A stretch of 7,176 nucleotides of DNA from Gammaproteobacteria bacterium (lineage in GTDB: Bacteria; Pseudomonadota; Gammaproteobacteria; Thiohalospirales; Thiohalospiraceae): NCBI GenBank assembly GCA_011322575.1, contig DRMK01000187.1, positions 1 to 7,176 of the forward strand. Reading direction: 5' to 3'. This document shows positions 1 through 6,970 of the stretch, in pieces (the stretch's first letter is position 1; every line of letters starts with the position of its first letter). Position numbers and translations under genes: made by a program. Under the pieces are notes generated by a model, which did not search any database, was not told the DNA's origin, and saw only the letters and a program-made list of their open reading frames with translations.

Positions 1-1458
<1,458 letters not shown>

Positions 1459-1503
1459 CAGGACTCCTTGCGTGGCATCAATACAACAACACGATTTTTT
1501 TGT

Positions 1504-1564
1504 GGTTTACCCGCAAACATAACCCAGTTTATAATTTGGTCAATATAACTCGCTGGTTTACCCG
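1504..1564 (+). repeat. 10-base direct repeat GGTTTACCCG flanking the kbp promoter
   Basis: GGTTTACCCG occurs at 1504-1513 and again, identically, at 1555-1564, 51 bases apart start to start. The first copy contains the proposed -35 hexamer and the second lies just downstream of the likely transcription start, so the pair brackets the -10 box. This geometry would suit a regulator that binds both copies or bends the DNA between them, but that role is inference. A chance 10-base repeat within 60 bases of a fairly AT-rich spacer is possible. Confidence 0.5.
1506..1535 (+). promoter_or_regulatory. Sigma70-type promoter candidate for kbp
   Basis: The -35 candidate is TTTACC (1506-1511, 4 of 6 to TTGACA) and the -10 is a perfect TATAAT (1530-1535), with an 18-base spacer. 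It lies in the AT-rich gap between uvrA and kbp and would give a leader of about 60 bases. A second, weaker -10-like TATAAC is at 1544-1549. No mapped transcript supports it. Confidence 0.5.
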
Positions 1565-1604
1565 GATTTTGCGCGAAACCACCAGCCACTGAAGGAGGTG
1601 CCAG

Positions 1605-2042
1605 ATGGGATTGTTCGATTTCGTAGCCGATTTCGGCAAGAAGTTGTTCGGCAAGAGTGACGATCCGGCGGAAAAAATCCAGCAGGAGATCGAAGAGAGC
1701 AACCCCGGCGTATCCGGACTGGAGGTAACATACGAGGAGGGTACCGTTATTCTCTCTGGACAGGCCGAGTCAGCCGAGGCGCGCGAAAAGGCCATACTAA
1801 TGGCCGGCAATATTAAGGGTGTGCACACCGTTCAGGCAGACGCAGTAGATGCCCCGGAGCAAACCGTCAAGGTAGAGTATTACACCATCGTGAGAGGAGA
1901 CACCCTGTCGGGAATTGCCAAACGGTTTCTGGGAAATGCCATGGACTACCCTCTCATCTTCGAAGCCAATCGCGAAGTAATCAAGGATCCGGATCTTATC
2001 TATCCTGGGCAGAAGATCCGCATCCCCGTAAAATCCGAGTAA
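1605..2042 (+). CDS. kbp: Kbp/YgaU-like BON and LysM domain protein (K+-binding stress protein)
   Basis: The product has 145 residues, close to the 149 of E. coli Kbp (YgaU), a cytoplasmic potassium-binding protein linked to growth at high K+. The N-terminus MGLFDFV closely resembles MGLFNFV of the E. coli protein. There is no signal peptide, so it is expected in the cytoplasm. Residues about 22-82 form a BON domain (GTVILSG, then a helix and GVHTV). Residues about 91-141 form a LysM domain (YTIVRGDTLSGIAKRFLG, IFEANRE, IYPGQKIRIP). The start is fixed by a near-perfect Shine-Dalgarno AAGGAGGT at 1592-1599, 5 bases before ATG. It sits alone behind its own promoter candidate; no terminator is visible before the next gene. 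The family assignment is strong, while K+ binding is inferred from the homologue. Confidence 0.92.
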   Translation: MGLFDFVADFGKKLFGKSDDPAEKIQQEIEESNPGVSGLEVTYEEGTVILSGQAESAEAREKAILMAGNIKGVHTVQADAVDAPEQTVKVEYYTIVRGDTLSGIAKRFLGNAMDYPLIFEANREVIKDPDLIYPGQKIRIPVKSE

Positions 2043-2071
2043 AGATATTCCATATGACAGTGCGAGGAGGG

Positions 2072-2077
2072 TATAAT
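2072..2077 (+). promoter_or_regulatory. -10 box candidate upstream of the repeat lipoprotein
   Basis: A perfect TATAAT lies in the 147-base gap after kbp, which would place transcription start near 2084 and give a leader of about 105 bases. No good -35 hexamer is found at 16-18 bases upstream; the best matches are 2-3 of 6. It may depend on an activator, or the gene may simply be read through from kbp. Confidence 0.3.
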
Positions 2078-2189
2078 AACTGCGTGGAAAAAGTGTGTAT
2101 TGCCTGAAGTTACAGCCATGCTCGCATCCAAAAAGGGGCATGAATGGATTGTTTCTTGTTGTATAAAAAACGAAGCAGAGGAAGTGAAA

Positions 2190-3326
2190 ATGAAAACATT
2201 GAAGACTTGGGAAAAGGCGACCATGGCGGCATCCGTGGCGCTGCTGCTCGGGGCGTGCTCTCACACCCATTCTCCAGAGGAGACCGCCTCTGTCGGCAAG
2301 GCCGATGAGTGCGCCACCTGTGAAGCGCGTCTGGAGGCGCTGAAGAGCAAGGAGGCCGCTCTGGCCGAGAAGGAGCGTGCCCTGCAGGCCAAGGCCGAAG
2401 AGCTGGCCAAGCAGAAGACAGCCGCTCCGGCACCGATGGCATCTGCCGACGGACCTATGCTCCCCCCCAACGCCAAGCCTGGCGAGTGCTATGCTCGTGC
2501 ATGGGTACCGCCAAAATACAAGACCATAACCGAGAAGGTGGTGAAGAAGGAGGCCAGCAGCCGCATCGAGGTGATTCCGGCCAAGTACAAGACCGTGACC
2601 AAGCGTGTCTTGGTTAAGGAGGCCCATGAGAAGCTGAAGGTCGTTCCCGCCACCTACAAGTGGGTCGAGGAGCGTGTTCTGGTCAAGCCGGCGGGCGCAA
2701 AGATCGTCACCGTACCGGCGAAATATGAGACTGTAACCGAGAAGGTGCTGGTAAAGCCTGCCTACACCACATGGAAGAAGGGTACTGGCCCGATTCAGCG
2801 TATCGACGAGGCCACCGGTGAGATCATGTGCCTGGTAGAGGTTCCTGCCACTTACAAAACCGTTACCCGCAAGGTTCTGAAGAGCCCGGCCACCACCAAG
2901 AAGGTGCCGATTCCAGCGGTCTACAAAACGGTCAGGAAACGCGTGATCGACAAGCCTGAACATACCGTAACGGTCAAGGTACCAGCCAAGTACAAAACCG
3001 TTACGGTCAAGGAGCTGGTGACCCCGGCCCAGACCAGGACCATCGAGATCCCGGCGGTCTATGCAACCGTGACCCGCAAGGAGAAGGTTTCCGACGGCCA
3101 CATGGAATGGCGCAGCATCCTGTGCAAGACCAACATGACCCGGGGCAAGGTGACCGAGATTCAGCGGGCGCTCAAGGCCAAGGGTTTCAACCCCGGCCCC
3201 ATCGACGGTGTCATTGGCTCGCAGACCATGGCTGCAGTCAACGCATTCCAGCGTAAAAACAACCTGCCAGTGGACAAGTATCTCAACATAGAGACCATCA
3301 AGGCGCTGGGCGTGTCACCGATTTAA
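2190..3326 (+). CDS. Lipoprotein with coiled coil, eight 23-residue repeats and peptidoglycan-binding domain
   Basis: The product has 378 residues. The ATG at 2190 is chosen because GAGGAA (2178-2183) lies 6 bases upstream and because it begins a classic lipoprotein signal: charged start, hydrophobic AASVALLL, lipobox LGAC with Cys23. Ser24 at position +2 predicts the outer membrane. An in-frame TTG at 2100 would bury the signal and has no comparable ribosome site. After a Cys41-x2-Cys44 pair comes a charged helix at about 45-76 (ARLEALKSKEAALAEKE), a probable coiled coil. Residues about 105-307 hold eight VPAxYKTVTxxVLVKPA-like repeats. Residues about 318-374 are a PG_binding_1 type domain (EIQRALKAKGFNPGPIDGVIG, then AVNAFQRKNNL). 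The expected role is tethering the outer membrane to the murein sacculus, or acting as a wall-associated sensor; both are inferred. I do not recognise a named gene. A strong terminator follows. Confidence 0.88.
   Translation: MKTLKTWEKATMAASVALLLGACSHTHSPEETASVGKADECATCEARLEALKSKEAALAEKERALQAKAEELAKQKTAAPAPMASADGPMLPPNAKPGECYARAWVPPKYKTITEKVVKKEASSRIEVIPAKYKTVTKRVLVKEAHEKLKVVPATYKWVEERVLVKPAGAKIVTVPAKYETVTEKVLVKPAYTTWKKGTGPIQRIDEATGEIMCLVEVPATYKTVTRKVLKSPATTKKVPIPAVYKTVRKRVIDKPEHTVTVKVPAKYKTVTVKELVTPAQTRTIEIPAVYATVTRKEKVSDGHMEWRSILCKTNMTRGKVTEIQRALKAKGFNPGPIDGVIGSQTMAAVNAFQRKNNLPVDKYLNIETIKALGVSPI
2502..3110 (+). repeat. Eight tandem 23-residue protein repeats (69-base period) in two tetrads
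   Basis: The conserved Pro codons of the core P-A-x-Y-K-T-V fall at 2508, 2577, 2646, 2715, then 2844, 2913, 2982 and 3051. In residues these are 107, 130, 153, 176, 219, 242, 265 and 288, so the spacing is exactly 23 except for one interval of 43. That interval contains a 20-residue insert (about 195-214) rich in G, T, E and D. Each unit reads roughly [VI]PAxYKTVTxxVLVKPA followed by 5-6 variable polar residues. The units differ enough at DNA level that this is old protein-level repetition, not a recent slippage array. Confidence 0.9.
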
Positions 3327-3347
3327 CACTGTTGTAGCTCAGCATGT

Positions 3348-3378
3348 AGAGGCCGCTGTTCCAGCGGCCTCTTTTTTT
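3348..3378 (+). terminator. Intrinsic terminator after the repeat lipoprotein gene
   Basis: A perfect 11-base stem, AGAGGCCGCTG (3348-3358) with CAGCGGCCTCT (3362-3372), closes a TTC loop and runs into seven T (3372-3378). It begins 21 bases after the TAA stop. It should separate the lipoprotein transcript from mscL. Confidence 0.93.
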
Positions 3379-3425
3379 GTTACAATTCGAGCGTAATAGT
3401 CGACAATGACAAGGAGTATGGAACG

Positions 3426-3845
3426 ATGGGTATGATACAGGAGTTCAAGGAGTTTGCCGTCAAGGGAAATGTGGTTGACATGGCGGTAGGTATCATCATC
3501 GGCGCGGCATTCGGCAAGATCGTGAGCACGCTGGTGGAGGGGGTAATAATGCCTCCTATCGGTCTGCTGTTGGGTGGCGTCGATTTTTCTGATCTGTTTA
3601 TAAATTTGGGCAAGGAGAGTTTCAGCACCCTGGCAGCGGCGGAGGAGGCCGGTGCTCCGGTGATAAAGATCGGCTCGTTCATCAACGAAATCATCTCCTT
3701 CACAATCGTGGCTTTCGCCGTCTTCCTCCTGGTAAAAGGGATCAACAACCTGAAAAGGAAAGAGGAGAAGAAGCCGGAGGAGCCGGCAGAACCCAGCGAA
3801 GAGATTCTGCTGCTACGCGAGATCCGGGATCAGCTGAAAAAATAG
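3426..3845 (+). CDS. mscL: Large-conductance mechanosensitive channel MscL
   Basis: MscL is the homopentameric inner-membrane valve that opens under membrane tension and dumps solutes during hypo-osmotic shock. The product has 139 residues, against 136 in E. coli. Residues 1-12 form the amphipathic N-terminal helix. TM1 is about 15-43 and carries the family hallmark GNVVDMAVGIIIGAAFG. Residues about 50-80 form the periplasmic loop, TM2 is about 83-106, and EEILLLREIRDQLKK at 125-139 forms the cytoplasmic helix bundle. AAGGAG (3411-3416) lies 9 bases before the ATG at 3426; a second ATG at 3432 would be too far from it. The pore-lining positions corresponding to E. coli Leu19 and Val23 are Met19 and Ile23 here, which are conservative changes. 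A weak -10-like TACAAT at 3381-3386, right after the upstream terminator, may drive it. A hairpin follows the stop. Confidence 0.97.
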   Translation: MGMIQEFKEFAVKGNVVDMAVGIIIGAAFGKIVSTLVEGVIMPPIGLLLGGVDFSDLFINLGKESFSTLAAAEEAGAPVIKIGSFINEIISFTIVAFAVFLLVKGINNLKRKEEKKPEEPAEPSEEILLLREIRDQLKK

Positions 3846-3860
3846 TAGTTACCAAACAGT

Positions 3861-3883
3861 AACCCCCGCCAGCGGCGGGGGTT
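3861..3883. terminator. GC-rich hairpin between convergent genes, possible bidirectional terminator
   Basis: AACCCCCGCC (3861-3870) pairs perfectly with GGCGGGGGTT (3874-3883) around an AGC loop. Flanking AGT/GCT can extend the stem to 13 pairs with one G-U. It sits between the mscL stop (3845) and the yadH stop (3923). Neither strand has an immediate T run; reading the minus strand, six T occur about 15 bases beyond the stem (3841-3846). It may therefore be a weak terminator or a 3'-end stabiliser for both transcripts. Confidence 0.6.
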
Positions 3884-3922
3884 GCTACCTAATCTCCCGT
3901 AGAGCACCGAACAGAAGCCGTT

Positions 3923-4687
3923 TCAGCTCCGGATCCCCACCCCACGCTCCAGCAGCGCAAGCGCCACACCGAAAGCAAGCAGCACCATCACCACGATCAG
4001 GCCTATTGCGATCCCAATCCCGATATCCGACACCCCCAGGATCCCATAACGAAACCCGTTTACCATGTAGAGAATCGGATTGGCCAGGGAGATCTGACGC
4101 CAGAACGGCGACAGCATGTCTATGGAGTAGAACACGCCGCCCAGATAGGTGAGGGGAGCGAGCACGAAGGTGGGGACGATGGAGATGTCGTCGAAACTTT
4201 TGGCAAACAGCGCATTGATAAAACCTCCGATGGAGAACAGCGTGGCGGTCAGTACCACAATGATCACCGTGATCCAGACATGCTCCACACGCAGTTCGGT
4301 AAACAGCAGCGCCACCGCCATCACCAACACCCCCACCACCAGCCCGCGCAGCACTCCTCCCAGGGTATAACCAAGCAGGATCAGGTAGCCTGGCATTGGC
4401 GAGATCAGCATCTCCTCGATACTGCGGTGGAACTTGGCGCTGTAGAAGGAGGAGACCACGTTGGAGTAGGAGTTGGTGATTACCGCCATCATCACCAGCC
4501 CCGGCATGATGAACTGGCTGTAGTCGAAACCATCCATCCTCCCAATGCGCGGGCCGATGAGATTGCCGAAGATTATGAAGTAGAGCGCGGTCACCACCAC
4601 CGGCGGGAGCAGCGTCTGCAGCCAGATGCGCATGAACCGCAGCACCTCCCGGCTGACGATGGTAAGCAGAGCGACCCGATTGCTCAT
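3923..4687 (-). CDS. yadH: ABC-2 type exporter permease, YadH family
   Basis: The product has 254 residues, close to the 256 of E. coli YadH, the membrane half of the YadGH exporter, whose substrate is not established. Diagnostic stretches shared with YadH include RFMRIW near 17-22, LYFIIFGNLIGPRIG at 35-49, FDDISIVPTFVLAPLTYLGG at 165-184 and GFRYGILG at 211-218. Six membrane segments are seen at about 22-44, 57-80, 101-129, 137-162, 169-189 and 221-246. The ATG (4687-4685) overlaps the TGA of the ATPase gene as ATGA, so the two are almost certainly translationally coupled; only a weak GGGGCGG precedes the start. It is the last gene of the operon, and its stop lies 39 bases from a GC-rich hairpin. 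Family assignment is firm; the transported compound cannot be read from sequence. Confidence 0.94.
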   Translation of the reverse strand: MSNRVALLTIVSREVLRFMRIWLQTLLPPVVVTALYFIIFGNLIGPRIGRMDGFDYSQFIMPGLVMMAVITNSYSNVVSSFYSAKFHRSIEEMLISPMPGYLILLGYTLGGVLRGLVVGVLVMAVALLFTELRVEHVWITVIIVVLTATLFSIGGFINALFAKSFDDISIVPTFVLAPLTYLGGVFYSIDMLSPFWRQISLANPILYMVNGFRYGILGVSDIGIGIAIGLIVVMVLLAFGVALALLERGVGIRS

Positions 4688-5607
4688 CGACCGCCCCGAT
4701 CCACCAGGCGCAGAAACAGCTCCTCCAGCCGGTTGGCCTTGTTGCGCATGCTGAGCACCTGGATCCCCTGCACGGAGAGCCGCTCGAACAGCATGTTGAT
4801 GCTGTGCCTCCGGGAGATCTCCACCTCCAGGGTGCGGCTGTCCAGCAGCCGCACCGGATAGTCTCCCAGCACGGGTGCCCTACGCAGCGGCGCACTGGTG
4901 TTCAGCACGAAGGTCTCCATGTCCAGCTTGCCAATCAGATCGCTGACCATACCGTGCTCCACGATCTTCCCGTGATCGATGATGGCCACCTTGTCACACA
5001 GTGATTCAGCCTCCTCCAGGTAGTGGGTAGTCAGAATGATGGTAACGCCGCTGCGGTTGGTCTCGCGCAGAAACTCCCACATGGAGCGGCGGATCTCGAG
5101 ATCCACTCCGGCGGTGGGTTCGTCCAGGATCAGAAGTTGCGGCTCGTGGACCAGCGCCCGCGCGATCATCAGGCGCCGCTTCATCCCTCCGGACAGCTCC
5201 CGCGCGCTGCCACGCCGCTTCTCCCACAGCCCCATGCGCTGCAGGGCGGCCGCCGTCCGCCGGCGCGCCTCCCGGCGCGGGATGCCATAGTAGCCGGCCT
5301 GGTTGAGGACAATCTCCTCCACCGGCTCGAAGATATTGAAATTGAACTCCTGCGGCACCAGGCCGATACAGCGCCGCACCCGGGAGCGCTGCCGCTCGAT
5401 ATCCATACCGAACACCTTTACGCTACCGGCGCTCTTCGTGATCAGGGAGCAGATGATGCCGATGGTGGTAGACTTCCCTGCCCCGTTGGGACCCAGAAGC
5501 GCCACGAAATCCCCCCGCTCCACATCCAGATCGATTCCGTCGAGGGCCTGAAACCCGTTGCTGTAAGTCTTGCGCAGACCCTCGATGGACAGGGCCCTGT
5601 CAGTCAC
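4684..5607 (-). CDS. yadG: ABC exporter ATP-binding protein, YadG family
   Basis: The product has 307 residues (E. coli YadG has 308) and is the ATPase that drives the YadH permease. Motifs are complete: Walker A GPNGAGKST at 39-47, Q-loop Gln86 in VPQEFNFN, signature LSGGMKRR at 138-145, Walker B LLILDEP at 158-164, D-loop AGVD at 166-169 and switch His195 in TTHYLEEAE. The C-terminal region (about 225-307), with IQVLSMRNKANRLEELF, matches the YadG tail. The start is GTG at 5607-5605, supported by the similarity of MTDRALSIEGLRKTY to the YadG N-terminus and by GGGAGG on the minus strand (5623-5618), though the 10-base gap is long. This GTG overlaps the TGA of cca as GTGA. The frame stays open far upstream inside cca, but that translation is not ABC-like. 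Confidence 0.95.
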   Translation of the reverse strand: MTDRALSIEGLRKTYSNGFQALDGIDLDVERGDFVALLGPNGAGKSTTIGIICSLITKSAGSVKVFGMDIERQRSRVRRCIGLVPQEFNFNIFEPVEEIVLNQAGYYGIPRREARRRTAAALQRMGLWEKRRGSARELSGGMKRRLMIARALVHEPQLLILDEPTAGVDLEIRRSMWEFLRETNRSGVTIILTTHYLEEAESLCDKVAIIDHGKIVEHGMVSDLIGKLDMETFVLNTSAPLRRAPVLGDYPVRLLDSRTLEVEISRRHSINMLFERLSVQGIQVLSMRNKANRLEELFLRLVDRGGR

Positions 5608-6824
5608 CGTCCCAGCACCTCCCGGATCGCTGCCCGACGCCGCCGGCGCAGCTCCGCGGCGATGGCGTCCCCTTCCACCCCCTGCGCCACCAGCTCGCCG
5701 GGCTGTACCGCCGCTGCGGCCCGGTGAACCTCGCGAAACAGCTCCAGCTGCGGCGGTTTGCGCTCCTCGTAGCCAAGTCGGCCGCGCGCATCCGCCTCGC
5801 AGGTAGCGAGAAACCACTCGAATCGCTGCGGCCGCCGGAAGGCATCCAGCCGCTGCAACAGATCCAGCATGGTGCCGGGGCGCAGCTCCGCGACACGATG
5901 AAAATAGAGGTGGTATCTGGTCACCAGCAGCGCCAGCTCCCGGATCCTGCGGGGGATCCGCAGCCGCCCGCAGAGCTGTTCCACCAGGGGTATCCCCCGC
6001 CGCTCGTGCCCACGGTGCCGCGGCCACTCCTCCCGGGGAGTGAGCCCTTTGCCCAGATCGTGCACCAGGGCCGCAAAGCGCACCGCGAGCTCGGTAGAGA
6101 TCCTGGCAGCCTGGTTCACCACCAGCATGGTGTGGACACCGGTATCCACCTCGGGGTGGTACCGCTCCGGCTGCGGCACCCCGAACAGCCGATCCAGCTC
6201 GGGCAGAATCCGCGCCAGGGCGCCACACTCGCGCAACACCTCGAAGAAGCGAGCCGGCGCCTCCTCCTCCAGCGCCCGCTGCAGCTCCCCCCAGACTCGC
6301 TCCGCCACCAGGGCATCCACCTCTCCCGCCTCCACCATGCGCCTCATCAGCTGCATGGTCTCGGGGGCTATCCGGAATCCCCGGTCGGCCAGGCGGGTAG
6401 CGAGCCGGGCCACGCGCAGGATGCGCACCGGATCCTCCACGAATGCGTCCGATACGTGACGCAGCAGGCGCCGCTCCAGATCGCGCCGCCCGCCCCAGGG
6501 ATCGATCAGGGTGCCGTCCGGGGCCAAGGCCATAGCGTTGACGGTGAGATCGCGGCGCGCCAGATCCTGCTCCAGGGTGACGTCGGGAGCCGCATGAAAG
6601 ATGAATCCGTGATAGCCCGGAGCCACCTTGCGCTCGGTGCGCGCCAGGGCATACTCCTCGTGGCTCTCCGGGTGCAGAAACACCGGAAACTCCTTCCCCA
6701 CCGGAATGAAACCACGCTCCACCATCTGCTCCGGCGTGGCACCCACCACCACCCAGTCCCGATCGGCGACCGGCAGGCCCAGCAGCTGATCGCGCACCGC
6801 GCCGCCCACCATGTAGATCTCCAT
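5604..6824 (-). CDS. cca: Multifunctional CCA-adding tRNA nucleotidyltransferase with HD domain
   Basis: Cca adds or repairs the 3' CCA of tRNAs without a nucleic-acid template. The product has 406 residues, matching the roughly 412 of the E. coli enzyme. Nucleotidyltransferase motifs are intact: GGAVRD at 7-12, the metal-binding Asp21-x-Asp23 in DRDWVVVG, RRDLTVNA at 90-97 and EDPVRILRVAR at 130-140. An HD phosphohydrolase motif, His255-Asp256 in VHDLGKGLTP, marks the gammaproteobacterial type that also has 2',3'-cyclic phosphodiesterase, 2'-nucleotidase and phosphatase activity in E. coli. The ATG at 6824 is chosen because MEIYMVGGAVRD aligns with the family start MKIYLVGGAVRD; the frame is open another 58 codons upstream, but that extension is not family-like. 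A GGAG lies 11 bases before this ATG. It is the first gene of an operon, with a 4-base GTGA overlap into yadG. Confidence 0.97.
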   Translation of the reverse strand: MEIYMVGGAVRDQLLGLPVADRDWVVVGATPEQMVERGFIPVGKEFPVFLHPESHEEYALARTERKVAPGYHGFIFHAAPDVTLEQDLARRDLTVNAMALAPDGTLIDPWGGRRDLERRLLRHVSDAFVEDPVRILRVARLATRLADRGFRIAPETMQLMRRMVEAGEVDALVAERVWGELQRALEEEAPARFFEVLRECGALARILPELDRLFGVPQPERYHPEVDTGVHTMLVVNQAARISTELAVRFAALVHDLGKGLTPREEWPRHRGHERRGIPLVEQLCGRLRIPRRIRELALLVTRYHLYFHRVAELRPGTMLDLLQRLDAFRRPQRFEWFLATCEADARGRLGYEERKPPQLELFREVHRAAAAVQPGELVAQGVEGDAIAAELRRRRRAAIREVLGR

Positions 6825-6914
6825 CAGTTCTTGTGCTCCAATCAGAGTGATGATCGGCAAATACTGCCCGCCATTGGACGCTCGCGTCAGGGGACACCGG
6901 GAAAAAACCGCCAC

Positions 6915-6920
6915 ATTGTA
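6915..6920 (-). promoter_or_regulatory. -10 box candidate for the cca-yadG-yadH operon
   Basis: On the minus strand this reads TACAAT, which would start transcription about 85 bases before the cca ATG. No convincing -35 hexamer is seen 16-18 bases upstream, so support is limited to position and the hexamer itself. Confidence 0.25.
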
Positions 6921-6924
6921 GCAC

Positions 6925-6943
6925 GCAGCGCCCCGGGTGCTGC
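6925..6943. repeat. Inverted repeat between divergent -10 boxes
   Basis: GCAGCGCC (6925-6932) and GGTGCTGC (6936-6943) form an 8-pair stem with one G-U and a CCG loop. It lies between the minus-strand TACAAT (6915-6920) and the plus-strand TATAAT (6965-6970). It could be an operator for a regulator of both directions, or simply GC-rich symmetry. Confidence 0.35.
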
Positions 6944-6964
6944 GGCAACGGTGGCGGGAGATGG

Positions 6965-6970
6965 GTATAA
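6965..6970 (+). promoter_or_regulatory. -10 box candidate facing out of the window
   Basis: A perfect TATAAT sits in GC-rich surroundings, oriented away from cca. No good -35 is present at the right distance and the TG of an extended -10 is off by one base. It would start a transcript near 6977 that reads into the hairpin-rich right end. Confidence 0.3.

Noticed and set aside
1484..1510. Possible intrinsic terminator after uvrA (T run at 1495-1501)
   Set aside because: The T run sits inside the loop of an imperfect AACAACA/TGTGGTT pairing rather than after a GC-rich stem, so it does not have terminator form.
1797..3101. Long minus-strand open frame (434 codons) opposite kbp and the lipoprotein
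   Set aside because: The plus-strand proteins have clear domains and ribosome sites. The antisense translation is low-complexity, rich in L, G, R and H, and resembles no family; it follows from codon bias in the repeat gene.
3331..3372. tRNA-like phrase GTAGCTCAGCATGTAGAG before the lipoprotein terminator
   Set aside because: It resembles a tRNA D-arm but lacks the GG of the D-loop, and there is no acceptor stem, anticodon arm or T-arm. The following GC-rich part is fully explained by the terminator stem.
5608..6948. N-terminal extension of yadG giving a fusion of over 700 residues
   Set aside because: The extension is the out-of-frame reading of cca, rich in G, A and R. The YadG-like N-terminus begins exactly at the GTG at 5607.
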